DNA of 64,000 nt. It comes from Bacteroidota bacterium. GTDB lineage: Bacteria; Bacteroidota; Bacteroidia; Chitinophagales; Chitinophagaceae. The notes beneath the pieces are model-generated. The model did no database searches, was not told where the DNA came from, and was given only the letters and a program-made list of their open reading frames with translations. Both the position numbers and the translations under genes were made by a program. Position 1 is the first letter of the stretch. Every line of letters begins with the position of its first letter. Positions 19,288-29,039 of the stretch are shown piece after piece. The DNA is taken from contig JAFAGI010000025.1 of the NCBI GenBank assembly GCA_023422835.1, positions 1-64,000 of the forward strand, written 5' to 3'.

Positions 19288-19668
19288 TTATTTCTTCGGC
19301 GCTTTCTTTTTACCGGCAACCGTTCTTCTTTTACCTTTTCTTGTACGGCTGTTGGTACGTGTACGCTGTCCTCTTACAGGCAGTCCTTTACGGTGACGCA
19401 ATCCTCTGTAGCAGGCAATATCCAGTAAACGCTTAATGTTCATTTGTGTTTCACTGCGCAGTGCACCTTCTACTTTAAACTCGTTGGTGATAATGTTACG
19501 GATAGCAGTTTGCTCATCATCGTTCCATTCGTTTACTTTCTTGCTGTGATCGATCTCTGCTTTATCAAGAATATACTGGGCAGTAGAACGTCCGATACCA
19601 TAAATATAGGTAAGTCCTATTTCGCCTCTTTTATTTTTAGGTAAATCTATACCGGCAATACGAGCCAT
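19288..19668 (-). CDS. rpsM: Small-subunit ribosomal protein S13
   Basis: A 126-residue S13, with [20 protein letters not shown] at the start, [15 protein letters not shown] in the helix-turn region and a strongly basic tail ending KKAPKK. It sits in the 30S head and contacts the P-site tRNA and the 50S bridge. It follows rpmJ by about 40 bp. Confidence 0.98.
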   Translation of the reverse strand: MARIAGIDLPKNKRGEIGLTYIYGIGRSTAQYILDKAEIDHSKKVNEWNDDEQTAIRNIITNEFKVEGALRSETQMNIKRLLDIACYRGLRHRKGLPVRGQRTRTNSRTRKGKRRTVAGKKKAPKK

Positions 19669-19708
19669 ATTTAACGATTAATTTTTTATTATTAATATTT
19701 TAATTGAA

Positions 19709-19825
19709 TTATCCCTGGCGTTGTTTAAAGCGGGGATTTTTTTTGTTGATAATGTACAACCTGCCTTTTCTGCGAACAATTTTGCAGTCGGCGCTACGTT
19801 TTTTTACTGATGCTCTAACTTTCAT
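19709..19825 (-). CDS. rpmJ: Large-subunit ribosomal protein L36
   Basis: A 38-residue L36 read on the minus strand. It begins [19 protein letters not shown] and continues [19 protein letters not shown]. The zinc-type site is reduced: only one of the usual Cys residues (DCK) is seen and the others are replaced, marking a zinc-free version. It lies between infA and rpsM, the classical order, with start at 19825 and a TAA stop at 19709-19711. Confidence 0.95.
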   Translation of the reverse strand: MKVRASVKKRSADCKIVRRKGRLYIINKKNPRFKQRQG

Positions 19826-19959
19826 AATAATTTCTTTTTTAAGATTTTATATTTATTGAAAATCAATGCGCCAACTCAACACATTAATTTTTACCGTTTT
19901 TTTATTCCCAAAAAATATCCCATGTCGCTCCAATTCGCCGCTTCCCAATACACTGTCCA

Positions 19960-20178
19960 CTACTTGTACCTAAATATGATGCGGCCTCTTGACAAGTCGT
20001 ACGGGCTCATTTCAACGCCAACTTTATCGCCTGTAAGAATACGGATGTAGTGCATGCGCATCTTACCGGAAATCGTAGCAAGTATCTCGTGTCCGTTTTC
20101 GAGTTTTACCCTGAACATTGCATTACTTAATGCTTCGAGTATTACTCCGTCTTGTTTAATTAAAGGTTGTTTAGCCAT
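19960..20178 (-). CDS. infA: Translation initiation factor IF-1
   Basis: A 72-residue IF-1 from the ATG at 20178 ([20 protein letters not shown]), ending GRIIFRYK; the longer open frame upstream adds non-family residues. It is a single OB-fold protein that binds the 30S A site during initiation. It heads the block infA-rpmJ-rpsM-rpsK-rpsD-rpoA-rplQ. The gene upstream is nhaA rather than secY or map, so the block is cut off from the spc operon it usually follows. Confidence 0.97.
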   Translation of the reverse strand: MAKQPLIKQDGVILEALSNAMFRVKLENGHEILATISGKMRMHYIRILTGDKVGVEMSPYDLSRGRIIFRYK

Positions 20179-20284
20179 ATTTTGGGAGCGCAAAAGTATA
20201 CAAAATGTTTGGAAATCTAAAATATTTATCCACATTTCTGACTTATAAGTGCAAAAAACACCTAAATTCAACTTGAGACAAACC

Positions 20285-20317
20285 GGCTTTAATAAAATTT
20301 AACATTTTATTAAAGCC
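20285..20317. terminator. Perfect 13-bp hairpin between nhaA and infA
   Basis: GGCTTTAATAAAA (20285-20297) and its exact complement (20305-20317) are separated by 7 bases. It lies just after the nhaA stop on the minus strand and upstream of infA. It most likely terminates nhaA; an additional regulatory role in the infA leader is possible. Confidence 0.65.
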
Positions 20318-20329
20318 TTCATGTAAGCA

Positions 20330-21655
20330 TCAAACCGGCTTTTGCTTCAGGCTTTTCAGGTATAGAATACCCAGGACACCTGCTAGCAACGAGGTGAGGA
20401 GGATAGCATATTTAGCCGATTCTATCAGGTGCGCATCCGTAAAGGCAAGGTTGCTGATGAATAACGACATGGTGAAACCAACTGCTGCCAGGATGCTTAC
20501 CCCAAATACGTGCTTAAAATTTGCCTGCTCCGGCAGGTCTGCAAGTTTGGTTTTTACCATCAGAAAGGTAAAGCCCGTAATGCCGATAATTTTGCCAAAC
20601 AATAATCCGAAGAATATACCCAGCATTACACCATTGATGCCGCCTTCAAAGAAGGAAGCTGACAGGTGCAGGCCTGCATTGGAAAGCGCAAACAACGGCA
20701 TAATCAGGAACATTACCCAATGATGCAGGCTGTGCTCCAGTTTCTGCAATGGCGTTTCTGCAGCAGAGCTTATCTCTTTGACCTGCTCTATTATCTTATG
20801 CTGTGCGGGTGTTGTCAGCGGGCCTTCCAGCGGGATCTCCTGCTCAAACTTACCGGTCAGCACTTTCAGGTTATTGACATAGCCTTCTTCATCAATTTTA
20901 GTACGTGCGGGTATGGTAAAGCCGGCCAGCACGCCTGCTATGGTTGCATGTACGCCCGAGTAAAAGAAAAACAGCCATGCCACTACACCGACTAATCCAT
21001 ACAAGTATGCCCTGCGAATGCCAATCATGTTCATCACAACCATGCCAATGAGGAGCAAAACCCCCATGCCCAGGCTCATCCAGGATATTTCTGCAGTATA
21101 GAACAAAGCTATCACCAATACAGCACCCAGGTCGTCGGCTACTGCCAGCGCTGAAAGAAATATCTTGAGCGTACCGGGAAGATGCTTGCCTGCCAGGGTA
21201 AGCAAAGCCAGTGCAAAGGCAATATCCGTAGCCATCGGGATGCCCCAGCCTGATGCAGAGGGCCTGCCTGCATTGAAAGCAACATAGATCAGCGCAGGCA
21301 CTATCATGCCACCCAGCGCCGCACCCATCGGCAGCATAGCTTTGCGGAAGCTTGAAAGCTCGCCGGCCATAAATTCCCGCTTTAGCTCCAGGCCTATCAC
21401 AAAAAAGAATATGGCCATTAAAGCATCATTGATCCAGATATGCAATGGCTGGTAGAAGGAAAAATCTCCGAGTTTTAAACCGATCTCTGTATGCCATAAA
21501 TGCTCATAGGAATCTGCATAGCTGCCGTTTGCCCAGATCAAAGCTGCCACAACACTTACAATCAACACCACGCCAACAGAGTAGTCCTTTTTTATAAATG
21601 ATTTTATGGGGTTCAGGAGTTTGTCTATGGGTGAAGTTATTGGTTGTATCAGCAT
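20330..21655 (-). CDS. nhaA: Na+/H+ antiporter NhaA
   Basis: A 441-residue NhaA-family antiporter with about 11-12 hydrophobic segments. It exports sodium in exchange for protons across the inner membrane. Conserved parts are FFFVIGLELKREFMAGELS, GIPMATDIAFALALL and LSALAVADDLGAV, the last with the paired Asp residues that carry ions. A cytoplasmic loop of about 60 residues (near 245-310) is longer than in E. coli NhaA. The gene is alone; a strong hairpin follows its stop. Confidence 0.96.
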   Translation of the reverse strand: MLIQPITSPIDKLLNPIKSFIKKDYSVGVVLIVSVVAALIWANGSYADSYEHLWHTEIGLKLGDFSFYQPLHIWINDALMAIFFFVIGLELKREFMAGELSSFRKAMLPMGAALGGMIVPALIYVAFNAGRPSASGWGIPMATDIAFALALLTLAGKHLPGTLKIFLSALAVADDLGAVLVIALFYTAEISWMSLGMGVLLLIGMVVMNMIGIRRAYLYGLVGVVAWLFFFYSGVHATIAGVLAGFTIPARTKIDEEGYVNNLKVLTGKFEQEIPLEGPLTTPAQHKIIEQVKEISSAAETPLQKLEHSLHHWVMFLIMPLFALSNAGLHLSASFFEGGINGVMLGIFFGLLFGKIIGITGFTFLMVKTKLADLPEQANFKHVFGVSILAAVGFTMSLFISNLAFTDAHLIESAKYAILLTSLLAGVLGILYLKSLKQKPV

Positions 21656-21756
21656 CTTTTTTTTGCAAATATAAAAAAGTAATTTTTTCAGGAAGTTCTA
21701 TAAGCCTGATTTCTTCAAGTCGGGGTAAGTTATTATCTTCAATAAAATTATTTTTT

Positions 21757-22290
21757 ATGCAACAAGCAGTCGCCGTTTTTTGCGGTTCACAGTCAGGCAA
21801 CAAACCGCAATACGCAACAGACGCCTACACCTTAGGAAAACTATTGGCAGAGCATAACTTGGCGATAGTTTATGGCGGCGGAAGAGACGGCATCATGGGC
21901 GCTGTAGCCAATGGCGCATTGGAAAATGGTGGCAGGGTCACAGGGATAATCCCAGACATGTTCATTAAAAGTGAAAAGCAGCACGGCTCACTTTCTTCGC
22001 TGGAAATAATGCCTGATATGCATTCGCGCAAAAAGAAAATATATGAAAGCGTAACCACCGTGATAGTGCTTCCCGGCGGCACAGGCACGCTCGACGAATT
22101 GTTTGAAACTATTACCTGGAATACGCTCACCATCCACGACAAGAAAATCATTGTACTAAACACCCTGGGCTTCTACGATGCATTGATAGCGCATGCCGTG
22201 AAAATGGAAGAAGAAGGATTCCTTTACGAACCTGCCCGCCTGAAGATCTGCGGTAAACCCGAAGAAGTACTGGCAACCATGCTGGGCTAA
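21757..22290 (+). CDS. LOG-family (TIGR00730) nucleotide phosphoribohydrolase
   Basis: A 177-residue Rossmann-fold protein of the LOG / lysine-decarboxylase-like family. The start is MQQAVAVFCGSQSG; the open frame before it is non-family. The active-site motif PGGTGTLDE lies at 106-114, and RKKKIYE supplies the conserved Arg. The family releases ribose 5-phosphate from cytokinin ribotides or other nucleoside monophosphates; which applies here is unknown. Its stop overlaps the stop of the convergent pdeM by 4 bases. Confidence 0.92.
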   Translation: MQQAVAVFCGSQSGNKPQYATDAYTLGKLLAEHNLAIVYGGGRDGIMGAVANGALENGGRVTGIIPDMFIKSEKQHGSLSSLEIMPDMHSRKKKIYESVTTVIVLPGGTGTLDELFETITWNTLTIHDKKIIVLNTLGFYDALIAHAVKMEEEGFLYEPARLKICGKPEEVLATMLG

Positions 22291-22940
22291 CGCGTGGAAA
22301 AAATACTTTTTTCCGTAAAGTAATGAAAACGCACACCGGCTTTCTGCTGGTAAGTATTGGTATCCAGCCCGGTGAATGAGCTGTACGCCGGCAGCACCAG
22401 GTGATCTGCTGACTCAACAAAACAAGGCAGCCGTATGGCCTGGCTAGCTTTTCCCTGGATGTATACGCCGGGATGCACATGGCCTGTAATACAGAATCCA
22501 TCAGCATTTGCGCAGGTAAAAGCATGTGTAAAATAAAGATTATCTACATGTAACCCATCTTCAAACACTTCAATACCCAGGTATGCATATTGCTTTTGCG
22601 AGAGCCTGTCGTGATTGCCTTTGACCAGAATAAACCTGATGTGCGGGAAATTCTGTTTCCAGTTTTTAAAAACTTCCACATCAGAATTAAAATCATGGTG
22701 AAACATATCGCCTACCACGAGGATAGTTTTTGCATTAAAACCTTCTGTGAGCGATTGCAGCCTGCGGAGGTCGGCGGTTAAAACGCCGGAAGGTATCTGT
22801 ATACCGTTTTTGCGGAAGTAGGCAGATTTTCCCAAATGTGTATCTGAAGCTATCAGCATGCGGTGCTTTTCCCAGAAAGCCACCCGGTGAACCGACAACT
22901 GTAAAATTTCTCCGTTGCAATTGATCTCTGTGCTGTTCAT
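22287..22940 (-). CDS. pdeM: Ligase-associated DNA damage response endonuclease PdeM
   Basis: A 217-residue calcineurin-like metallophosphoesterase. The metal motifs run in order: SDTHLGKS (about 33), VVGDMFHHDF (about 75), VKGNHDRL (about 104), THAF and TGHVHPG (about 150). In the ligase-associated system this protein acts as a metal-dependent nuclease/phosphodiesterase in DNA repair. Its ATG overlaps the TAA of the helicase gene (TAATG), so translation is probably coupled. It is the last gene of the four-gene operon. Confidence 0.93.
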   Translation of the reverse strand: MNSTEINCNGEILQLSVHRVAFWEKHRMLIASDTHLGKSAYFRKNGIQIPSGVLTADLRRLQSLTEGFNAKTILVVGDMFHHDFNSDVEVFKNWKQNFPHIRFILVKGNHDRLSQKQYAYLGIEVFEDGLHVDNLYFTHAFTCANADGFCITGHVHPGVYIQGKASQAIRLPCFVESADHLVLPAYSSFTGLDTNTYQQKAGVRFHYFTEKSIFSTR

Positions 22941-25390
22941 TATTTACTCCGCTTTGCCTCCTGTTGCATACGTGTGATGCGTGTTTCAAGGCTTTCGCTG
23001 CTGATGCTTTGCCGCAGGCTGTCCACTTTTATGGGGAAACTCAGCGGCGTAAAGGCAGTTGCTCTCTTTAATATTATTTTTCCTTTATTTATGCGTTCAA
23101 AGCCGGCCACCAGGCGCGGCTCTTCCATCTGGTGGATGAACACTTCGTTGTAAGCCTGCCGCAAAAGTAAATTTTGATTGTCATATTCTTCAAAAACTTT
23201 GAAAATAATGCCTGATGAAGCCTGCAGGCTTTTATTGTTTTTGTATTGATTGTGGTATTTCTGCAATACCAGCCCTGATATCACGGCAATGTCCCTGAAT
23301 TTCCTGCGTGCCATTTCCGTAGCGTTTACACTCAGGAAAATATCGTTCATCAGGTTTGCTGAAGAAAGTATGTCGCCGATATTTTCTTCCGTGACGGGTA
23401 TAGGCTGATCGCTTAACAATTCAAACCCATAATCATTCATAGCAATAGAAAAACTGATGGGCATGATCCTGCTGATGCGGTAAGCCACCAGCGCCGAAAT
23501 GATCTCATGAATGTACCTGCCTTCAAAAGGATATATAAACAGGTGGTAGCCTTCCCTGGTATCTATCATTTCCACCAGCAGCTCATTCTCTTTGGGTATG
23601 TGTGATGTTTTTTCCTGCCTGTCGAACAATGGTTTCAGCAGGCGCAATTCTTTCTCGCCGGATGCTGGGTGCGATGCCTCAGTATACTTTTGCCTCAGGA
23701 AACGGCTGAGGTTGGAAGACAGCGGCAGCCTGCCGCCCAGCCAGCTTGGGGTGAGCGCTTTTTTAGATTTGGAGCTGCGCACCAGTACATGCATATCTTT
23801 GATCATTACAAACTCCAGCACCCTGCCCGCAAGCACAAACGCATCGCCGGGGTTTAGCTTGGCAATAAAATACTCTTCTATCATGCCGATATAGCCGCCC
23901 GTCATAAACTTTACTTTCAGCATGGCATCGCTCACAATCACGCCTATGTTCATCCTGTGCAACATGGCAATCCGCCGGCTGGTGACTTTATACAAACCGT
24001 CTTCCACAACCACTTTATGAAATTCTTCGTACGCATCAAGCGAGCTTCCGCCGTGGGTGATAAAGTTCAGGCACCATTGCCACTCCTGCGGCTCCATTTC
24101 TGAAAAAGCGTAAGTTTGCCTTACCTGTTCAAAAAGTTCATTTTCCCTGAAGCCCTCGCCTACAGCCAGTGTCACCAGGTACTGCACCAGCACATCAAAG
24201 GTCAGCAGCATGGGCAACCTGTCTTCTACCACCTGCTTTTTGGCTGCTTCCTTTAACGCAGCAGCTTCTATCAGTTCAAGGGAATGTGTGGGTAAAAAAT
24301 AAATCACCGAGGTTTCAAAAGGCGAATGGCCGCTCCTGCCGGCGCGTTGCAAAAAACGCGCTACGCCTTTGGGAGAGCCGATCTGGATCACAGTATCTAC
24401 GGGTTTAAAATCCACGCCGAGGTCCAGCGATGAAGTAGCTATCACCGCTTTAAGCTGGCCTGTCTGCAACATGTCTTCTATCCAGGTGCGTAGTTCCATA
24501 TCCACCGAGCCGTGATGAATGGCTATCTGCCCGGCCAGATCGGGGGAAAGGTCAAGCAGGGTCTGGTACCACATTTCAGACTGGCTGCGGGTATTCGTAA
24601 AGATCAGTGTGGTGCGGCTTTTGTCAATAATGGGCAAAACCTTGTAAGCCAGCCTGGTTCCAAGATGTCCTGCCCAGGGAAGCTCTTCTATCTCATCGGG
24701 CATAATGGAGATAATGTCTATCTTCTTTTTCGCCTTTGAATAAATGACTGTTCTCTTCAAACGACTGTAAGGCAACAATACATCCACCGCCTGCTCTATA
24801 TTGCCAATAGTGGCTGAAATGCCCCAGACACGCAGGTTTGGCGCCACCGACAACAACCGGTTTACCGCCAGTTCGGTAAGCACGCCGCGCTTAGAGCCCA
24901 GCAATTCATGCCACTCGTCTACAGCCACGCATTGCAGTGATTTAAAAAATGCACTATTATTTTTTTGTGCAAATAAGAGATGCAGCGTCTCCGGGGTAAC
25001 AATAAGTATTTCCGGCATATTGCGTGTTTGCCGCTGGCGCTCATTTACCGGTGTGTCGCCATTGCGCACACCTACTTCCCAGTCAAGGCCAATTTCGGCA
25101 ATGGCAGTTGCCATAGCGCGGGCGAGGTCTTTGGAAAGCGAACGCAAAGGAGTTATCCACAATAGTTTAAGCCCGGACTGATAATTTCCGGGATGATTGA
25201 GGTAATCAATGATCAGCGCCAGGAACACAGAAAAAGTTTTACCAAAGCCGGTAGGCGCTATCACCAGGCCGGAATAGCCCTGGGCATATTGCTGCCAGCA
25301 TTTCGCCTGGAAGTCAAAAGGTTTATTACCAGAAGCTGCCATCCAATCGGCAATAATGCTGTAGCCCGGTGTTTCAGAAAATTTATTCAC
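22940..25390 (-). CDS. Ligase-associated DEXH-box helicase (Lhr-type)
   Basis: An 816-residue superfamily 2 helicase of the Lhr group. Motif I is APTGFGKT (45-52), motif II is DEWH, motif V region TSSLDLGVDF and motif VI QRAGRSGH. The C-terminal half carries the Lhr winged-helix and beta-barrel region typical of the ligase-associated version, shorter than full-length Lhr (about 1500). It likely unwinds DNA or RNA:DNA for repair together with the ligase and the two nucleases encoded beside it. There are 26 bp to the ligase gene upstream. Confidence 0.95.
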   Translation of the reverse strand: MNKFSETPGYSIIADWMAASGNKPFDFQAKCWQQYAQGYSGLVIAPTGFGKTFSVFLALIIDYLNHPGNYQSGLKLLWITPLRSLSKDLARAMATAIAEIGLDWEVGVRNGDTPVNERQRQTRNMPEILIVTPETLHLLFAQKNNSAFFKSLQCVAVDEWHELLGSKRGVLTELAVNRLLSVAPNLRVWGISATIGNIEQAVDVLLPYSRLKRTVIYSKAKKKIDIISIMPDEIEELPWAGHLGTRLAYKVLPIIDKSRTTLIFTNTRSQSEMWYQTLLDLSPDLAGQIAIHHGSVDMELRTWIEDMLQTGQLKAVIATSSLDLGVDFKPVDTVIQIGSPKGVARFLQRAGRSGHSPFETSVIYFLPTHSLELIEAAALKEAAKKQVVEDRLPMLLTFDVLVQYLVTLAVGEGFRENELFEQVRQTYAFSEMEPQEWQWCLNFITHGGSSLDAYEEFHKVVVEDGLYKVTSRRIAMLHRMNIGVIVSDAMLKVKFMTGGYIGMIEEYFIAKLNPGDAFVLAGRVLEFVMIKDMHVLVRSSKSKKALTPSWLGGRLPLSSNLSRFLRQKYTEASHPASGEKELRLLKPLFDRQEKTSHIPKENELLVEMIDTREGYHLFIYPFEGRYIHEIISALVAYRISRIMPISFSIAMNDYGFELLSDQPIPVTEENIGDILSSANLMNDIFLSVNATEMARRKFRDIAVISGLVLQKYHNQYKNNKSLQASSGIIFKVFEEYDNQNLLLRQAYNEVFIHQMEEPRLVAGFERINKGKIILKRATAFTPLSFPIKVDSLRQSISSESLETRITRMQQEAKRSK

Positions 25391-25416
25391 GAATAAAAAT
25401 AATTCTTTTTATCAAA

Positions 25417-26994
25417 TTAAAGCATGGCGCGCATTTCCTCAATAGTAGTGACGTCTTCTACTTTTTTATCGTGGCGCCAGCGCAGGATGCGCGGAAAACG
25501 TACCGCAATGCCTGCTTTATGGCGATTGCTTTCTGCAATACCTTCAAAACCTATTTCAAAAACCAGTTCGGGTTTTACGGTACGCACAGGACCAAATTTT
25601 TCAATGGAATTGTTTTTCACAAATTTATCCACCTCTTTTATTTCCTGGTCTGTAAGCCCGGAATAGGCTTTGGCAATGGTGACCAGCTTTTCGCCGTCGC
25701 GCACCGCGAAAGTGTAATCGGTATAATAATAGCTTCTTCTGCCGCTGCCCTTCTGTGCATAGATGAGCACGGCATCTATGGAGTAGGGTTCTACCTTCCA
25801 TTTCCACCAGTCGCCTTTTTTTCTTCCGGTATGATAGGGCGACGACACATGTTTCAGCATAATACCTTCGCTGTTCATCTCCCTGGAATAACTGCGCATG
25901 TCTGTAAGATCGTCCCAGGAATCGAACCGGACCACAGGCGATAAGAAAATACTGATGTTGCCAATAAGCGCATCTACTATTTCTTCCAGCAATTTTCTTC
26001 TCTGCGCCAGAGCATGTTCGCGGTAATCTTTACCACCGTATTCCAGCAGGTCGTAAGCATAAAAGCCTACCGGCACATCTTCAAGCATTTTCTTGGTAAG
26101 CGTTTTCCTGTTGAGCCTTTTCTGAAGATGGTTGAAAGGCAATACCTGGCTGTATTTTACCGCAAGTATTTCCCCATCAAGCACTATTCCGTCCGGCAAC
26201 TTTTCGGCCATTACCGTTATCTCCGGGAACTGTTGTGTTACCAGCTCTTCCCCGCGCGACCAAATAAAAATTTCTCCATTTCTCTTAATCAGCTGGCCGC
26301 GTATGCCATCCCACTTCCACTCTGCCTGCCAATCTTCCACAGGCCCTAATTCGTCGGGTGTTTTATCTATGGGGTATGCCAGGCAAAACGGGTAAGGCTT
26401 TGAAAAGTCACCTTCTGAATCTTCGCCTACCAGCTCGCCGAAGCTTATGTCTGAGGGGTGCCAGTTACCCATAATGTTGTGCATGATCTTCGTGGGGCTG
26501 GTTTCCGTATATTTTGCAAGGGCATTTACCAGCAGTTTGTGCGAAACGCCAATGCGGAAGCCGCCGCCGATAAGCTTATTAAAAATAAAACGTTCGGTAA
26601 AATCAAGTCCAGACCAGGCTTTCAGCACGTATTCTTTTTTTTGTTCTTCAGACGCCTCCTGCAAAGCTATTAGTTCGGTGATCCAGGTATGGATAGATTT
26701 CCTGATGGAATGCGTAGGCTTGGGCAATATCAGGGAAAGTGTTTCGCCCAGATCGCCTACACTGGAATAGCTTTCCAGGAACAACCATTCCGGCAGTCCG
26801 GTGATCTCCAAAGCCCACGCACGCATGAGCGAAGTTTTCACCGGCCGCTTAGGCCGCCTGCCCGTGAACAATGCAATCAGCCATACCTTATCCTTATCCG
26901 ATGCAACTTCAAGATAGCGGACAATAGCATCAATTTTATCATTGGTTTTATTGCTCGTTTCCAGTTCCTGTATAAGCACAGCAAAGTTTTCCAT
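25417..26994 (-). CDS. ATP-dependent DNA ligase (ligase-associated operon)
   Basis: A 525-residue ATP-dependent ligase. The N-terminal DNA-binding domain (about 1-200) precedes the nucleotidyltransferase core with Lys227 in KWDGIR, the residue that takes AMP. GIVLDGEILA (motif III), EGIMLKH (motif IV) and GDWWKWKVEP (motif V) follow, then an OB-fold C-terminus. It seals nicks as an accessory to the NAD-dependent LigA. The start ATG overlaps the TGA stop of the exonuclease gene (ATGA overlap at 26992-26996), indicating coupled translation. Confidence 0.95.
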   Translation of the reverse strand: MENFAVLIQELETSNKTNDKIDAIVRYLEVASDKDKVWLIALFTGRRPKRPVKTSLMRAWALEITGLPEWLFLESYSSVGDLGETLSLILPKPTHSIRKSIHTWITELIALQEASEEQKKEYVLKAWSGLDFTERFIFNKLIGGGFRIGVSHKLLVNALAKYTETSPTKIMHNIMGNWHPSDISFGELVGEDSEGDFSKPYPFCLAYPIDKTPDELGPVEDWQAEWKWDGIRGQLIKRNGEIFIWSRGEELVTQQFPEITVMAEKLPDGIVLDGEILAVKYSQVLPFNHLQKRLNRKTLTKKMLEDVPVGFYAYDLLEYGGKDYREHALAQRRKLLEEIVDALIGNISIFLSPVVRFDSWDDLTDMRSYSREMNSEGIMLKHVSSPYHTGRKKGDWWKWKVEPYSIDAVLIYAQKGSGRRSYYYTDYTFAVRDGEKLVTIAKAYSGLTDQEIKEVDKFVKNNSIEKFGPVRTVKPELVFEIGFEGIAESNRHKAGIAVRFPRILRWRHDKKVEDVTTIEEMRAML

Positions 26995-28013
26995 CAGTTA
27001 TCTTCTGTTTTATTTACCGTTTCATCAACCTCTTCATTACCGTATTGGGTGGCCACTTCATAAGCCTGTATGCCCTGCTCGTTGAGGTATTTGGCAAAAG
27101 TGCTCTGAAAACCATGGGTTACGTACACTGTTTCGGCCTCTGTGGCTTTTACGCTCTGCAACAAACCGCCCCAGTCTGCATGGTCGCTTACGGCAAAGCC
27201 GGCATCAACTGCCTGCCAGCGGCGGCTGCCGCGCACCTGCATCCACCCGGAGCAAATGGCAGTAGCGCCGTTAGGTATACGTTTGATGACGTTCGTACCC
27301 AGCAAAGCAGATGTGACTATGACCACTTGGTTTTGCATCTGCTGCCTGTCTTCCACCTCATGCAAAATTTTGTATGGAGGCAACTCTATACCTGCGCGTT
27401 CAATAGCTTTATTCATTTTGGCCACAGCGCTGTGCACAAAAATATCTGCCACGCCTTCCAAGCCTTTCATGATCCTTTGTGCTTTTCCCAGGCTGTAAGC
27501 CACAAAGATGCTGGTCTTGTTGTATTGCTGGTTGAATAATATCCACTGCTTTATTTTGTTGAAAATCTCTTCCTGCGACAGCCAGTTGTAAATCGGCAGG
27601 CCAAAAGTACTTTCCGTTACAAAAGCATGGCACTTAAGGGGTTCAAAAACTCCGCTGATACCGTCATTCTCAGTTTTATAATCGCCAGAAACTACCGCCA
27701 CACAACCCTTGTATTCGAGGCGTACCTGCGCAGACCCAACAATATGCCCTGCGGGATGCAATGAAACCTGCACGCCGTTGATATAGCGGGTTTCCCCGTA
27801 ATGCATCGTTTCAAAATCATTATCTGTACCAAGCCGGTATTCCAGCACGGGCCTGGTGTACGTATGGCAGAGGTAATGCTTACTGCCGTAGCGCGCATGA
27901 TCACTGTGGCCGTGGGTGATCACGGCATAATCCACAGGCTGCCAGGGATCGATATAAAATTTTCCCTGTGGACAATAAATCCCTGTTTTTGTGAATTGTA
28001 AGAGTTTATCCAT
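26994..28013 (-). CDS. Ligase-associated DNA damage response exonuclease (metallo-beta-lactamase fold)
   Basis: A 339-residue metallo-beta-lactamase/beta-CASP nuclease of the SNM1-like group. The metal-binding HxHxDH motif lies at residues 34-39 (HGHSDH); LHPAGHIVGSAQV and VVSGDYK follow, and FAVSDHADW is near the C-terminus. It would digest DNA ends in repair. It is the first gene of the operon exonuclease-ligase-helicase-PdeM, all on the minus strand. A known, well-conserved cluster. Confidence 0.94.
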   Translation of the reverse strand: MDKLLQFTKTGIYCPQGKFYIDPWQPVDYAVITHGHSDHARYGSKHYLCHTYTRPVLEYRLGTDNDFETMHYGETRYINGVQVSLHPAGHIVGSAQVRLEYKGCVAVVSGDYKTENDGISGVFEPLKCHAFVTESTFGLPIYNWLSQEEIFNKIKQWILFNQQYNKTSIFVAYSLGKAQRIMKGLEGVADIFVHSAVAKMNKAIERAGIELPPYKILHEVEDRQQMQNQVVIVTSALLGTNVIKRIPNGATAICSGWMQVRGSRRWQAVDAGFAVSDHADWGGLLQSVKATEAETVYVTHGFQSTFAKYLNEQGIQAYEVATQYGNEEVDETVNKTEDN

Positions 28014-28186
28014 TAATCGATTTGTAGCTAAAAAAATTAATACTGCAACTACTGTGCGAGAATTGTTCAGGAAAAATAATTAAAGGCCATCAAGTCTATA
28101 AGTAAGCATTTAGAATAAATTGGCAGTGAACGTGTATGATTGGCGTAGTTTATGTAGCTATGATACTAAAATTAAAACGGAAAATT

Positions 28187-28696
28187 ATGTCAACTGAAAA
28201 CTTATCAAACAAAGAAGGAATAAAAAAACTGAAAGAACTTGCTGAAAAAGCACGCATTTGCCTGTTTTGCACCAACCTGGATGAACAGCCTGTCTCTACC
28301 AGGCCTATGAGCCTCCAGGAGGTAGATGAAGAAGGCAATCTCTGGTTTATCAGCAGCAAAGAAAGCAATAAAAATTTTGATATCAAGGCAGATAAAAAAG
28401 TGCAGCTATTCTTCTCTAACAACAGTGATTCAGAGTATCTTTCCGTATATGGCGATGCTTATATTTATACAGACCAGGCCACCATTGATGAAAAATGGTC
28501 AGCATTTGCAAAGCCCTGGTTCGATGAAGGCAAAGAAGATCCGGCGGTAACCATTATACGCGTGCAACCTTCAGAATCGTATTATTGGGATACCAAAGCG
28601 GGGAAGATGGTAAGCATTTTATCTTTTGCGTTTGCTGTGATTGCTGGCAAAGAAACCGATAACTCTGACGGTATAGAAGGAAAAATCAAAATATAA
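28187..28696 (+). CDS. Pyridoxamine 5'-phosphate oxidase-family stress protein
   Basis: A 169-residue split-barrel flavin-binding protein like general stress protein 26. The start at 28187 gives MSTENLSNKEGIKKL; the longer frame from 28136 has a non-family N-terminus. ARICLFCTNLDEQPVSTRPM and GNLWFISSKES are the FMN-binding segments, and SYYWDTKAGKM is the C-terminal family signature. The enzyme activity is not established; related proteins bind flavin and help in stress. The DUF2892 gene follows about 100 bp downstream. Confidence 0.9.
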   Translation: MSTENLSNKEGIKKLKELAEKARICLFCTNLDEQPVSTRPMSLQEVDEEGNLWFISSKESNKNFDIKADKKVQLFFSNNSDSEYLSVYGDAYIYTDQATIDEKWSAFAKPWFDEGKEDPAVTIIRVQPSESYYWDTKAGKMVSILSFAFAVIAGKETDNSDGIEGKIKI

Positions 28697-28800
28697 TCCA
28701 TTTTCCTTTACAATAGCAACAATGCATACGCCTGCAGGTTTGTGCTGAGCTATAGCAATAGATAAAACAGTAAGATTTTTTAACCTAAAATAGATTAATT

Positions 28801-29034
28801 ATGGATCAACTATTTAATACCAGCCTGGAAAAAAATGTAGGCACTGCTGATAAAGTGATCAGAGCCACCGTAGCTTCTTCAATGATCGGGGCTGCATGCT
28901 CTAAAAAAATATCTACCACTGGCAAAGTAATCCTTGCCCTGGGAGCAGCCATGTTACTTGCTACAAGCCTTACAGGCAAATGCCCTGCATACCAGGCGGC
29001 AGGCATAGACACACGGAACTATGACGATGAATAG
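28801..29034 (+). CDS. Small DUF2892 membrane protein
   Basis: A 77-residue protein of the DUF2892 (YgaP-like transmembrane) family. The pattern is LEKNVGTADKVIRATVA at the start, two hydrophobic segments (about 25-34 and 42-58) and the end motif GKCPAYQAAGIDT, which matches the usual CPxYxxxGI-T ending. Function unknown. A very strong terminator follows directly. Confidence 0.85.
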   Translation: MDQLFNTSLEKNVGTADKVIRATVASSMIGAACSKKISTTGKVILALGAAMLLATSLTGKCPAYQAAGIDTRNYDDE

Positions 29035-29039
29035 CGAGC

